Origin: Heliocidaris tuberculata
Lineage: Eukaryota; Echinodermata; Echinoidea; Camarodonta; Echinometridae
DNA: 64,000 bases
NCBI GenBank assembly: GCA_025618425.1
Contig: CM046842.1
Coordinates: 34,176,688 to 34,240,687 of the forward strand
Direction: 5' to 3'
The translations under genes and the position numbers were made by a program. Under the pieces are notes generated by a model. That model ran no database searches. It had not been told where the DNA came from and saw only the letters and a list, made by a program, of their open reading frames with translations. Position 1 is the first letter of the stretch. The number at the start of each line of letters is the position of its first letter. This document shows positions 19,931-33,477 of the stretch, in pieces.

Positions 19931-22900
19931 ACCAGTGTGGGGGCTCCATAGACCCCTTTATCCCTTTCTGTGCATCAATGTGCACCCCGAATTCGATGAG
20001 ATATCTATCAAAGATCATTGCTGTGAAATGTAAAGAGATTTAAAGAAAATCTGAGCTAGCGGGGCCACATCAAGCGCCCCCTTGTCGAATAATCTGGAAA
20101 TTCCGCCTCATCAAGTGTCAATTCGGTGAATATTTTTTACCGATTTGGGGGCTCCATAGACCCCTTTATCCCTTTCTGTGCATCAATGAGCACCCCCATT
20201 TCGATGCGATATCTATCAAAGATCATTTCTGTGAAATTTAAAGAGATTGAAAGAAAATCTGAGCTAGCGGGGCCACATCAAGCGCCCCCTTGTCGAATAA
20301 TTTGTAAATTCCGCCTTATCAAGTGTCAATTCGGTGAATATTTTTTACCACTTTGGGGGCTCCATAGACCCCTTTATCCCTTTCTGTGCATCAATGTGCA
20401 CCCCCATTTCGATGAGATATCTATCAAAGATCATTTCTGTGAAATTTAAAGAGTTTTAAAGAAAATCTGAGCTAGCGGGGCCTTTTCGAGCGCCCCCTTG
20501 TCGAATAATCTGGAAATTCCGCCTCATCAAGTATCAATTCGGTGAATATTTTTTACCGATTTGGGGGCTCCATAGACCCCTTTATCCCTTTCTGTGCATC
20601 AATGAGCACCCCCATTTCGATGCGATATCTATCAAAGATCATTTCTGTGAAATTTAAAGAGATTTAAAGAAAATCTGAGCTAGCGGGGCCACTTCGAGCG
20701 TCGCATGTCGAATAATTTGAAATTTCACTAGAATAAAAAACTTTAATTCGGTGAACATTTTTTACCAGTTTGGGGGCTCCATAGACCCATTTATCCCTTT
20801 CTATGCATCAATGTGCACCCCCAATTCAATGAGATATCTATCAAAGATCATTTCTGTAAATTTGAAGAGATTTAGAGAAAATCTGAGCTAGCGGGGCCAC
20901 TTCGAGCGCCCCCTGTCGAATAATTTGGAATTTCAATAGAATACAAAACTTCAATTCGGTAAATATTTTTACCAGTTTGGGGGCTCCATAGACCCCTTTA
21001 TCCCTTTCTGTGCATCGATGATGTGCACCCCGAATTCGATGAGATATCTAACAAAGATCATTTCTGTGAAATTTAAAGAGATTTAAAGAAAATCTGAGCT
21101 AGCGGGGCCACATCAAGCGCCCCCTTGTCGAATAATCTGGAAATTCCGCCTTATCAAGTGTCAATTCGGTGAATATTTTTTACCACTTTGGGGGCTCCAT
21201 AGACCCCTTTATCCCTTTCTGTGCATCAATGTGCACCCCCATTTCGATGAGATATCTATCAAAGATCATTTCTGTGAAATTTAAAGAGTTTTAAAGAAAA
21301 TCTGAGCTAGCGGGGCCTTTTCGAGCGCCCCCTTGTCGAATAATCTGGAAATTCCGCCTCATCAAGTATCAATTCGGTGAATATTTTTTACCGATTTGGG
21401 GGCTCCATAGACCCCTTTATCCCTTTCTGTGCATCAATGAGCACCCCCATTTCGATGCGATATCTATCAAAGATCATTTCTGTGAAATTTAAAGAGATTT
21501 AAAGAAAATCTGAGCTAGCGGGGCCACTTCGAGCGTCGCATGTCGAATAATTTGAAATTTCACTAGAATAAAAAACTTTAATTCGGTGAACATTTTTTAC
21601 CAGTTTGGGGGCTCCATAGACCCATTTATCCCTTTCTATGCATCAATGTGCACCCCCAATTCAATGAGATATCTATCAAAGATCATTTCTGTAAATTTGA
21701 AGAGATTTAGAGAAAATCTGAGCTAGCGGGGCCACTTCGAGCGCCCCCTGTCGAATAATTTGGAATTTCAATAGAATACAAAACTTCAATTCGGTAAATA
21801 TTTTTACCAGTTTGGGGGCTCCATAGACCCCTTTATCCCTTTCTGTGCATCGATGATGTGCACCCCGAATTCGATGAGATATCTAACAAAGATCATTTCT
21901 GTGAAATTTAAAGAGATTTAAAGAAAATCTGAGCTAGCGGGGCCACATCAAGCGCCCCCTTGTCGAATAATCTGGAAATTCCGCCTTATCAAGTGTCAAT
22001 TCGGTGAATATTTTTACCGATTTGGGGGCTCCATAGACCCCTTTATCCCTTTCTGTGCATCAATGTGCACCCTCATTTCGATGAAATATCTATCAAAGAT
22101 CATTTCTGTGAAATTTAAAGAGATTTAAAGAAAATCTGAGCTAGTGGGGCCACATCTAGCGCCCGCTTGTCGAATAATTTGGAATTTCAATGGAATAAAA
22201 AACTTCAATTCGGTGAATATTTTTACCAGTTTGGGGGCTCCATAGACCCCTTTATTCCTTTCTGTGCATCAATGTGCACCCCAAATGGATGAGATATCTA
22301 TCAAAGATCATTTCTGTGAAATTTAAAGAGATTTAAAGAAAATCTGAGCTAGCGGGGCCACTTCGAGCGTCGCATGTCGAATAATTTGAAATTTCACTAG
22401 AATAAAAAACTTTGATTCGGTGAACATTTTTTACCAGTTTGGGGGCTCCATAGACCCATTTATCCCTTTCTGTGCATCAATGTGCACCCCCAATTCAATG
22501 AGATATCTATCAAAGATCATTTCTGTAAATTTGAAAAGATTTAGAGAAAATCTGAGCTAGCGGGGCCACTTCGAGCGCCCCCTGTCGAATAATTTGGAAT
22601 TTCAATAGAATACAAAACTTCAATTCGGTAAATATTTTTACCAGTTTGGGGGCTCCATAGACCCCTTTATCCCTTTCTGTGCATCGATGATGTGCACCCC
22701 GAATTCGATGAGATATCTAACAAAGATCATTTCTGTGAAATTTAAAGAGATTTAAAGAAAATCTGAGCTAGCGGGGCCACATCAAGCGCCCCCTTGTCGA
22801 ATAATTAGGAAATTCCGCCTTATCGAGTGTCGATTCGGTGAATATTTTTACCGATTTGGGGGCTCCATAGACCCCTTTATCCCTTTCTGTGCATCAATGT

Positions 22901-25900
22901 GCACCCTCATTTCGATGAAATATCTAACAAAGATCATTTCTGTGAAATTTAAAGAGATTTAAAGAAAATCTGAGCTAGTGGGGCCACATCTAGCGCCCGT
23001 TTGTCGAATAATTTGGAATTTCAATGGAATAAAAAACTTCAATTCGGTGAATATTTTTACCAGTTTGGGGGCTCCATAGACCCCTTTATTCCTTTCTGTG
23101 CATCAATTTGCACCCCCAAATCGATGAGATATCTATCAAAGATCATTTCTGTGAAATTTAAAGAGATTTAAAGAAAATCTGAGCTGGCGGGGCCACTTCG
23201 AGCGCCCCCTTGTCGAATAATTTGGAATTTCAATAGAATACAAAACTTCAATTCGGTGAATATTTTTACCAGTTTGGGGGCTCCATAGACCCCTTTATCC
23301 CTTTCTGTGCATCGATGATGTGCACCCCGAATTCGATGAGATATCTAACAAAGATCATTTCTGTGAAATTTAAAGAGATTTAAAGAAAATCTGAGCTAGC
23401 GGGGCCACATCAAGCGCCCCCTTGTCGAATAATCTGGAAATTCCGCCTTATCAAGTGTCAATTCGGTGAATATTTTTACCGATTTGGGGGCTCCATAGAC
23501 CCCTTTATCCCTTTCTGTGCATCAATGTGCACCCTCATTTCGATGAAATATCTATCAAAGATCATTTCTGTGAAATTTAAAGAGATTTAAAGAAAATCTG
23601 AGCTAGTGGGGCCAAATCTAGCGCCCGCTTGTCGAATAATTTGGAATTTCAATGGAATAAAAAACTTCAATTCGGTGAATATTTTTACCAGTTTGGGGGC
23701 TCCATAGACCCCTTTATTCCTTTCTGTGCATCAATGTGCACCCCAAATGGATGAGATATCTATCAAAGATCATTTCTGTGAAATTTAAAGAGATTTAAAG
23801 AAAATCTGAGCTAGCGGGGCCACTTCGAGCGTCGCATGTCGAATAATTTGAAATTTCACTAGAATAAAAAACTTTGATTCGGTGAACATTTTTTACCAGT
23901 TTGGGGGCTCCATAGACCCATTTATCCCTTTCTGTGCATCAATGTGCACCCCCAATTCAATGAGATATCTATCAAAGATCATTTCTGTAAATTTGAAAAG
24001 ATTTAGAGAAAATCTGAGCTAGCGGGGCCACTTCGAGCGCCCCCTGTCGAATAATTTGGAATTTCAATAGAATACAAAACTTCAATTCGGTAAATATTTT
24101 TACCAGTTTGGGGGCTCCATAGACCCCTTTATCCCTTTCTGTGCATCGATGATGTGCACCCCGAATTCGATGAGATATCTAACAAAGATCATTTCTGTGA
24201 AATTTAAAGAGATTTAAAGAAAATCTGAGCTAGCGGGGCCACATCAAGCGCCCCCTTGTCGAATAATTAGGAAATTCCGCCTTATCGAGTGTCGATTCGG
24301 TGAATATTTTTACCGATTTGGGGGCTCCATAGACCCCTTTATCCCTTTCTGTGCATCAATGTGCACCCTCATTTCGATGAAATATCTAACAAAGATCATT
24401 TCTGTGAAATTTAAAGAGATTTAAAGAAAATCTGAGCTAGTGGGGCCACATCTAGCGCCCGTTTGTCGAATAATTTGGAATTTCAATGGAATAAAAAACT
24501 TCAATTCGGTGAATATTTTTACCAGTTTGGGGGCTCCATAGACCCCTTTATTCCTTTCTGTGCATCAATTTGCACCCCCAAATCGATGAGATATCTATCA
24601 AAGATCATTTCTGTGAAATTTAAAGAGATTTAAAGAAAATCTGAGCTGGCGGGGCCACTTCGAGCGCCCCCTTGTCGAATAATTTGGAATTTCAATAGAA
24701 TAAAAAACTTCCATTCGGTGAATATTTTTACGAGATTGGGGGCTCCATAGACCCCTTTATTCCTTTCGGTGCATCAATGAGCAGCCCTAATTCGATGAGA
24801 TATCTATCAAAGATCATTTCTGTGAAATTTAAAGAGATTTAAAGAAAATCTGAGCTAGCGGGGCCACATCAAACGCCCCCTTGTCGAATAATCTGGAAAT
24901 TCCGCCTTATCAAGTGTCAATTCGGTGAATATTTTGTACCGATTTGGGGGCTCCATAGACCCCTTTAACGCTTTCTGTGCATCAATGAGCACCCCTGTTT
25001 TGGACGCGATATCTATCAAAGATCATTTCTGTGAAAATTAAAGAGATTGAAAGAAAATCTGAGCTAGCGGGGCCACTTCGAGCGTCCCATGTCGAATAAT
25101 TTGAAATTTCACTAGAATAAAAAACTTTAATTCGGTGAACATTTTTACGAGTTTGGGGGCTCCATAGACCCCTTTATTCCTTTCTGTGCATCAATGTGCA
25201 CCCCCAAATCGATGAGATATCTATCAAAGATCATTTCTGTGAAATTTAAAGAGATTTAAAGAAAATCTGAGCTAGCGGGGCCACATCAAACGCCCCCTTG
25301 TCGAATAATCTGGAAATTCCGCCTTATCAAGTGTCAATTCGGTGAATATTTTGTACCGATTTGGGGGCTCCATAGACCCCTTTAACGCTTTCTGTGCATC
25401 AATGAGCACCCCTGTTTTGGACGCGATATCTATCAAAGATCATTTCTGTGAAAATTAAAGAGATTGAAAGAAAATCTGAGCTAGCGGGGCCACTTCGAGC
25501 GTCCCATGTCGAATAATTTGAAATTTCACTAGAATAAAAAACTTTAATTCGGTGAACATTTTTACGAGTTTGGGGGCTCCATAGACCCCTTTATTCCTTT
25601 CTGTGCATCAATGTGCACCCCCAAATCGATGAGATATCTATCAAAGATCATTTCTGTGAAATTTAAAGAGATTTAAAGAAAATCTGAGCTAGCGGGGCCA
25701 CATCAAACGCCCCCTTGTCGAATAATCTGGAAATTCCGCCTTATCAAGTGTCAATTCGGTGAATATTTTGTACCGATTTGGGGGCTCCATAGACCCCTTT
25801 AACGCTTTCTGTGCATCAATGAGCACCCCTGTTTTCGATGCGATATCTATCAAAGATCATTTCTGTGAAAATTAAAGAGATTTAAAGAAAATCTGAGCTA

Positions 25901-27125
25901 GCGGGGCCACTTCGAGCGTCCCATGTCAAATAATTTGAAATTTCACTAGAATAAAAAACTTTAAATCGGTGAACATTTTTACGAGTTTGGGGGCTCCATA
26001 GACCCCTTTATCCCTTTCTGTGCATCAATGTGCACCCTCATTTCGATGAAATATCTATCAAAGATCATTTCTGTGAAATTTAAAGAGATTTAAAGAAAAT
26101 CTGAGCTGGCGGGGCCACTTCGAGCGTCCCCTGTCGAATAATTTGGAATTTCAATAGAATAAAAAACTTCAATTCGGTGAATATTTTTATCAGTTTGGGG
26201 GATCCATAGACCCTTTTATCCCTTTCTGTGCATCAATGTGCACCCCGAATTCGATGAGATATCTATCAAAGATCATTTCTGTGAAATTTAAAGAGATTTA
26301 AAGAAAATCTGAGCTAGCGGGGCCACATCAAGCGCCCCCTTGTCGAATAATCTGGAAATTCCGCCTTATCAAGTGTCAATTCGGTGAATATTTTTTACCG
26401 ATTTGGGGGCTCCATAGACCCCTTTAACGCTTTCTGTGCATCAATGAGCACCCCTGTTTTCGACGCGATATCTATCAAAGATCATTTCTGTGAAAATTAA
26501 AGAGATTGAAAGAAAATCTGAGCTAGCGGGGCCACTTCGAGCGTCCCATGTCGAATAATTTGAAATTTCACTAGAATAAAAAACTTTAATTCGGTGAACA
26601 TTTTTACGAGTTTGGGGGCTCCATAGACCCCTTTATTCCTTTCTGTGCATCAATGTGCACCCCCAAATCGATGAGATATCTATCAAAGATCATTTCTGTG
26701 AAATTTAAAGAGATTTAAAGAAAATCTGAGCTAGCGGGGCCACTTCGAGCGCCCCCCTCTCGAAAAATTTGAAATTTCACTAGAATAAAAAACTTTAATT
26801 CGGTGAACATTTTTACGAGTTTCGGGGCTCCATAGACCCCTTTATTCCTTTCTGTGCATCAATGTGCACCCCGAATTCGATGAGATATCTATCAAAGATC
26901 ATTTCTGTGAAATTTAAAGAGATTTAAAGAAAATCTGAGCTAGCGGGGCCACATCAAGCGCCCCCTTGTCGAATAATTTGGAATTTCAATAGAATAAAAA
27001 ACTTCCATTCGGTGAATATTTTTACGAGATTGGGGGCTCCATAGACCCCTTTATTCCTTTCGGTGCATCAATGAGCAGCCCTAATTCGATGAGATATCTA
27101 TCAAAGATCATTTCTCTGAAATTTA
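19931..27125 (+). repeat. ~208-bp satellite array, plus orientation (about 34 monomers)
   Basis: GGGGGCTCCATAGACC recurs every 207-209 bp (for example 19939, 20147, 20355, 20563, 20772, 20979). Other landmarks are GATATCTATCAAAGATCATT, AAATCTGAGCTAGCGGGGCC and TTCGGTGAATATTTTTACC. Higher-order periods are overlaid: a CATCGATGATG variant recurs at 21013, 21848, 22682, 23310 and 24144 (834-835 and 628 bp, i.e. 4- and 3-mers). A CAAATGGATGAG variant recurs about 1462 bp apart (7-mer), and a GTTTTGGACGCG/GTTTTCGATGCG variant recurs about 417 bp apart (2-mer). There is no sustained open frame, so this is non-coding satellite. Confidence 0.97.
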
Positions 27126-27830
27126 AAAATTTAAAATATGGATATGCTATACTGGGTTGGCCTACACTCTTATGTAGATGTATCTTTTTGCAACTGGTGA
27201 TGTAGTCTAAACTATCTTGGCAACGAATGATGCGTTGTTTACTTTCGCGTGTCTCGCAAGCTAGACTAACATTTTGTTGTAAGAAATTAACTTTATTCAT
27301 CAATACTCCGTAATGAAAGGAGGACAGAAAATCAAGTTGATGATTTAGATTAGGAGAACTCCCAACATGTACAGCTCATGTATACTATATAGTCAAAGCT
27401 AGATAGTGCATGCAAAGTATACAAACTTCTTCTGCATGGACACTAACTCAAGCTCTTATCCCCCATCTGCTGTGTTAATTAAGGGTCATGACCTCCGTGG
27501 ACCCGTTGTTATGACCACTGGAAAACCGCCTGTTTACCCAAGGATTAACCAACTGGTATCCGGCGCATAATACATTAAAAGAGTGATGGCTTGCCTTGTT
27601 AGTTGCCATATTGTTGCTTCATGCTATAACCAATGAAACGAGATTGGAAAACGACTTCAGAATATTTTCAGAGGGTGTCCGGCCTCATCCTCCTCCTCCC
27701 TCCCCGGTGGACTAATATGAGAAATATCTCCTGCCCCCAATCCCCCATAAAAAAAGAAGAAGAAGAAGAAGAAGAAGAAGAAGAAGAACTGCCGATGTAC
27801 AGTCTAAACTATCTTAGCAACGAATAATGC
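27126..27830 (+). repeat. satellite long module, full copy (plus orientation)
   Basis: Reverse-complement counterpart of 59372-60076. The open frame at 27022-27303 (minus) is the same 93 residues as 59899-60180 (plus), so this stretch is virtually identical in the two arms. The module ends in a GAA tract (about 27756-27787) and leads into 158-bp monomers. It lacks the 16-bp-arm hairpin of internal modules and instead reads TCTCGCAAGCTAGACTAACA. Confidence 0.92.
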
Positions 27831-29011
27831 TTTTTTCTTTACTTTCGCGTGTCTCGCAAGGAAGACTAGCTCTAAGAGGGCAACGTTTCTCCTACGAAGA
27901 AAATCATCGATCGATGTGTTGTAAAGAAAGATCGAAGCCTTTTTGCAACTGGCGAAGTAGTCTGAACTATCTTAGCAACGAATAATGCTTTTTTCTTTAC
28001 TTTCGCGTGTCTCGCAAGGAAGACTAGCTCTAAGAGGGCAACGTTTCTTCTACGAAGAAAATCATCGATCGATGTGTTGTAAAGAAAGATCGAAGCCTTT
28101 TTGCAACTGGCGAAGTAGTCTGAACTATCTTAGCAACGAATAATGCTTTTTTCTTTACTTTCGCGTGTCTCGCAAGGAAGACTAGCTCTAAGAGGGCAAC
28201 GTTTCTTCTACGAAGAAAATCATCGATCGATGTGTTGTAAAGAAAGATCGAAGTCTTTTTGCAACTGGCGAAGTAGTCTGAACTATCTTAGCAACGAATA
28301 ATGCTTTTTTCTTTACTTTCGCGTGTCTCGCAAGGAAGACTAGCTCTAAGAGGGCAACGTTTCTTCTACGAAGAAAATCATCGATCGATGTGTTGTAAAG
28401 AAAGATCGAAGCCTTTTTGCAACTGGCGAAGTAGTCTGAACTATCTTAGCAACGAATAATGCTTTTTTCTTTACTTTCGCGTGTCTCGCAAGGAAGACTA
28501 GCTCTAAGAGGGCAACGTTTCTTCTACGAAGAAAATCATCGATCGATGTGTTGTAAAGAAAGATCAAAGTCTTTTTGCAACTGGCGAAGTAGTCTGAACT
28601 ATCTTAGCAACGAATAATGCTTTTTTCTTTACTTTCGCGTGTCTCGCAAGGAAGACTAGCTCTAAGAGGGCAACGTTTCTTCTACGAAGAAAATCATCGA
28701 TCGATGTGTTGTAAAGAAAGATCGAAGCCTTTTTGCAACTGGCGAAGTAGTCTGAACTATCTTAGCAACGAATAATGCTTTTTTTTTTACTTTCGCGTGT
28801 CTCGCAAGGAAGACTAGCTCTACGAGGGCAACGTTTCTTCTACGAAGAAAATCATCGATCGATGTGTTGTTAAGAAAGATCGAAGCCTTTTTGCAACTGG
28901 CGAAGTAGTCTGAACTATCTTAGCAACGAATAATGCTTTTTTCTTTACTTTCGCGTGTCTCGCAAGGAAGACTAGCTCTAAGAGGACAACGTTTCTTCTA
29001 ACAAAATGTTA
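27831..29011 (+). repeat. 158-bp satellite array, plus orientation (about 7 monomers)
   Basis: CTCTAAGAGGGCAACG recurs every ~158 bp from 27871 to 28979. Each monomer has TTGCAACTGGCGAAGTAG, TTTCGCGTGTCTCGCAAGG and the 12-bp palindrome CATCGATCGATG. The last monomer carries the GGACAAC variant typical of the hairpin-adjacent monomer and stops at AACAAAATGTTA (29000-29011), inside one arm of the module hairpin. Confidence 0.97.
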
Positions 29012-30306
29012 TTTCTTTATTCCTTTCTGTGCATCAATGTTTTCTGTGAAATTTAAAGAGATTTAAAGAAAACCTGAGCTAGCGGGGTCACTTCGAGCGC
29101 CCCCTGTCGAATAATTTGGAATTTCAATAGAATACAAAACTTCAATTCGGTAAATATTTTTACCAGTTTGGGGGCTCCATAGACCCCTTTATCCCTTTCT
29201 GTGCATCAATGTGCACCCCGAATTCGATGAGATATCTAACAAAGATCATTTCTGTGAAATTTAAAGAGATTTAAAGAAAATCTGAGCTAGCGGGGCCACA
29301 TCAAGCGCCCCCTTGTCGAATAATCTGGAAATTCCGCCTTATCAAGTGTTAATTCGGTGAATATTTTTACGAGTTTGGGGGCTCCATAGACCCCTTTATT
29401 CCTTTCTGTGCATCAATGTGCACCCCCAAATCGATGAGATATCTATCAAAGATCAGTTCTGTGAAAATTAACGAGATTTAAAGAAAATCTGAGCTAGCGG
29501 GGCCACTTCGAGCGTCCCATGTCGAATAATTTGAAATTTCACTAGAATAAAAAACTTTAATTCGGTGAACATTTTTACGAGTTTGGGGGCTCCATAGACC
29601 CCTTTATTCCTTTCTGTGCATCAATGTGCACCCCCAAATCGATGAGATATCTATCAAAGATCATTTCTGTGAAACTTAAAGAGATTTAAAGAAAATCTGA
29701 GCTAGCGGGGCCACATGAAGCGCCCCCTTGTCGAATAATTTGGAAATTCCGCCTTATCGAGTGTCAATTCGGTGAATATTTTTACGAGTTTGGGGGCTCC
29801 ATAGACCCCTTTATCCCTTTCTGTGCATCAATGTGCACCCTCATTTCGATGAAATATCTATCAAAGATCATTTCTGTGAAACTTAAAGAGATTTAAAGAA
29901 AATCTGAGCTAGCGGGGCCACATCAAGCGTCCCCTTGTCGAATAATTTGTAAATTCCGCCTTATCAAGTGTTAATTCGGTGAATATTTTTACGAGTTTGG
30001 GGGCTCCATGGACCCCTTTATTCCTTTCTGTGCATCAATGTGCACCCCCAAATCGATGAGATATCTATCAAAGATCATTTCTGTGAAATTTAAAGAGATT
30101 AAAAGAAAATCTGAACTAGCGGGGCCACATCTAGCGCCCGCTTGTCGAATAATTTGGAATTTCAATGGAATAAAAAACTTCAATTCGGTGAATATTTTTA
30201 CCAGTTTGGGGGCTCCATAGACCCCTTTATTCCTTTCTGTGCATCAATGTTTTCTGTGAAATTTAAAGAGATTTATAGAAAATCTGAGCTAGAGGGGCCA
30301 CTTCGA
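29012..30306 (+). repeat. ~208-bp satellite, short block (about 6 monomers)
   Basis: Plus-oriented monomers like those at 19.9-27.1 kb. The first (about 29033) and last (about 30241) share the same internal deletion: GCATCAATG is joined directly to TTTTCTGTGAAA, losing about 42 bp. The 1208-bp spacing equals five full monomers plus one deleted monomer. The block is cut by the transposon at 30316. Confidence 0.95.
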
Positions 30307-30315
30307 GCGTCCCAT
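30307..30315. repeat. 9-bp target site duplication, left
   Basis: GCGTCCCAT, repeated at 35723-35731. In intact monomers the same text continues as GCGTCCCATGTCGAATAA, so the target lay in a ~208-bp monomer. Confidence 0.9.
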
Positions 30316-30449
30316 TAGTCTAGTTCTGGACTCTTTTTATTGATTTTTTTATTCGCCGACTATACTCGATAAGCTGAGTGATGGCGCGATCCCGAGAACC
30401 TGTTGGCCCCGAAAAAAAAAGAGTCCAGTGCAATTGCTCCACGCTGACG

Positions 30450-30842
30450 ACTTTCCCTGAGATTTTTCAGGGAGAGCAATTAAAATTGGCCGCGCCTCCC
30501 CAGCCAAAGCGCTAGTCTTTGCTTGACATCATTTTGAAGTAGTAATGAGGAAATCTGGTATGATTTAGGGATAAAATGATTTTATATTCCTTAACGAGGT
30601 GCTATGTTGCATTAAAATTAATCTTAAAATTCAAATTAGATGTATGATGACCATTAAAACTTCCTCTTTTAACATTATTTCCGCTAAAGATACAATAAGG
30701 TTTGTAGATATAAACTACCGTGTTATATGCCTCCATAGCGTGTTAATAATACGTAGGTCCGTGTGTGTAGGCCTTGCGTATCTAACTTTATGGCCGAGCG
30801 CTCCACGTGTGTATAGCTGTGAAACAATACAATTAACTTCAG
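30450..30842. other. left interior of the TIR element
   Basis: Unique-looking sequence between the left TIR and the LINE. A short open frame (30599-30856) has no recognised domain. Positions 30826-30842 are the left LINE target duplication. Confidence 0.5.
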
Positions 30843-32912
30843 AAAAAGCGGAATAATGAAAAAAAGATTATTCGTCAAATCAAGTTAAATGATGGTGATG
30901 TTTCAACTGATCCAGAAAGAATTTTGAAAGAAATAGGTGCATATTTTGAGTCTTTATATTCCTCTAATTGTGCTCAAGAAGATATTGAGGCAGCTTCTCT
31001 TTTCCTCTCTGGTTTAGATGTTCCAGAAATTCTAGAGATTCAAAAAGAAATTCTGAATGCTCCAATTACAAAATCTGAGTTGTGGGCCACGTTAAAAACA
31101 ATGTCTTCAAATAAAACCCCAGGTTTGGATGGCCTCCCAAGTGAATTTTACGTAGTATTTTTTAATGATATTATTGATATGCTGATGGACTCTTATAACT
31201 ACTCTTTTGTTAATGGTTTATTAACTCAGACACAGAGAAGTGGGATAATAACTTTGATATTAAAAGAAGGGAAAGACCCCTTAGAAATAAAAAATTATAG
31301 GCCTATTTCCTTGCTGAATGTGGATTATAAATTAATTGCTAAAGTCATGAGTCAACGTCTAAAAAGGGTTATTAATTTTCTCATTCATTCGGATCAACAA
31401 GGATTTTTAACTGGTCGTAATATTGGTGCAAATATTCGAACTATTATTGATCTTATTGAATATACTGATTTTGTTGATGTTCCTGGTTCAATAGTTTTAT
31501 TGGATTTTGAGAAAGCATTTGATAGGATTGAGCATGCTTATTTATTCCAGTCATTAGAACATTTTGATCTTGGGGAAAATTTTATGAAATATATTAAAAC
31601 CTTTTATAACTGTAGATCCAGTTTTGTTATCAATAATGGTTTTTTGACTAAGCCCTTCCCGATGAACCGTGGTATATTTCAAGGGTGCCCCATTTCTCCA
31701 TATTTGTTTGTTTTGGCGATTGAAATGTTGGCCATTGCTGTAAGGGACACTCAGAATATTAGAGGTATCATGGTCGGTGGAGTGGAAAAGAAAATCTCAC
31801 TGTTTGCTGATGACACTATTTGTTTTTTAAATGGGGAAATGGACTCCTTTTGTAATTTGTTTGAGTTGTTACATTATTTTCATAGTTTCTCAGGTTGTCG
31901 CATAAATATGTCTAAATGTGAAGCGATTCACATTGGTAGTTTAAAGAACTGTAAAGAAACCCCCTTTAAAGAAAATGGTCTCACATGGAAAGTTAAGACT
32001 TTTAAAGCTTTGGGTGTCACTTTTTCTTTAGATACTAAACTCTTGTATGCTCTGAATTTTCCTGTGAAATTAAAAAGGATAGAACAAGTTATGAATTGCT
32101 GGAGGCAAAGGAATTTGTCATTGATTGGGAAAATAACAGTTGTTAAGTCTTTGTTATTGCCCCAGCTTTTGTACTTGTTTTCGGTTTTATGTGTAAATAT
32201 TCCTCAGTCCTTTTTTAAAAGACTGAACTCTATATTATATAAATTTATTTGGAATAATGGCAATGATCGTGTTAAAAGGGTTTTACTTTGTGATTCATAT
32301 GAAGAAGGTGGCTTGAAAATGATTGATCCTTGTACTTTTGCTAAGTCACAGAAAATGGTTTGGGTGAAGCATTTTTTAGATGATGGTTATTCGAGTGGTT
32401 GGAAAGAAATAGAATTAGAAATGTTTAAATCCTTTCATGATGACCCTTTAATGTTATGGAGAGCAGATGCCCCCCAATGTGTATTGAATAAATTAAAGAA
32501 TTGCCAAATGATTGAAACGTTGAAGGTTTGGTATGAATATAGAAATTTAGTATTGAAAGAAATGAAGTTAAGTGATTTTCATATGCAAGATATTATTTGG
32601 TACAACAAACATGTGAGTTTGAGGCATAAACCTTTTTATTATTATCATGCTTGGTATGAAAGAGGAATTCTGTATGTTTCTGATCTTTATAGGGGTGGCA
32701 ATTTTGTGAAGACTTTTGAAGATTTAGTAATCGAATATAATATCCCTATAACAGATCGTCGCAAATATGATTCCCTGATGAATGGTTTATATATGAATTG
32801 GTTTTTAAACCGAAAAGATGTCAATGAGAACATTTTTGATAAGATTGTTTTTGAGTTGGTTAAAAAAAGCAAAGTACCCAGATATGCATATTCTTTTGCG
32901 AATTACAGATGA
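30843..32912 (+). pseudogene. reverse transcriptase ORF2 fragment of Tx1/L1-like LINE
   Basis: The frame is open from the truncation point at 30843. Counting from codon 30924, RT motifs are KNYRPISLLNVDYK at about 123-136, LLDFEKAFD (first catalytic Asp) at 192-200, RGIFQGCPISP at 249-259 and FADDT (catalytic Asp pair) at 294-298. Motif wording (GCPISPYLF, SLLN.DYKL) is of the L1/Tx1 kind rather than CR1. The endonuclease is absent through truncation. The frame ends at 32912 because of a frameshift; the continuation is in the +1-shifted frame from about 32870. The product would be inactive for autonomous retrotransposition. Confidence 0.88.
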
Positions 32913-33477
32913 TTTACCTCGAAAGAAAGTTGAAAATAAATGGGAAGACTGTTTTGGTTTAGACAGAAATGAAATTGATTGGTACGCTATACATAAAAAC
33001 AATTTTATGTGCACGTTGGATACCCAGTTAAGGTCTTTCTATTTCAAAGTTTTTCATAATGCCGTAGCCTTAAATGCTTTCTTATATAAAATAGGTAGAA
33101 GTGATTCACCACTTTGTCATTTTTGTAATAAGTTTCCTGAAACTTTGAAGCATATATTTTGTGATTGTACAGAGGTTGCCCCTATGTGGAAGAAGCTCTC
33201 TGATTTTATTGATGTCAAGATCAATGAGACTACAGTATATTCAGATTTTAGCTATCTATTTGGTGTTGACATTGGGAGCAGACATGACAGGTGTATTACA
33301 TTTTTATTCTTGTGTCTAAAATTTTATATCATTCGATGCAAATTTCAACAGGTAGATTTAAAGTTTCAATCATTTATTAATTTTGTTAAAATGAAACAAA
33401 ATATCGAGTATAAGATATCAGAGAAAAGGGGGAAATTAACCTCACATTTTAGAAAATGGTCGATTTCATTTATTTAA
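32870..33477 (+). pseudogene. C-terminal ORF2 region with zinc-knuckle motif
   Basis: This continues the Tx1/L1-like ORF2 in a shifted frame; the open stretch begins at 32818 but overlaps the preceding frame up to about 32912. It contains a C-x2-C-x8-H-x4-C knuckle (CHFCNKFPETLKHIFCDC) near 33115-33170, typical of L1/Tx1 C-termini. It ends at TAA before the 3' UTR. One small indel near 32870-32912 is enough to explain the break, so the copy is young apart from truncation. Confidence 0.85.
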
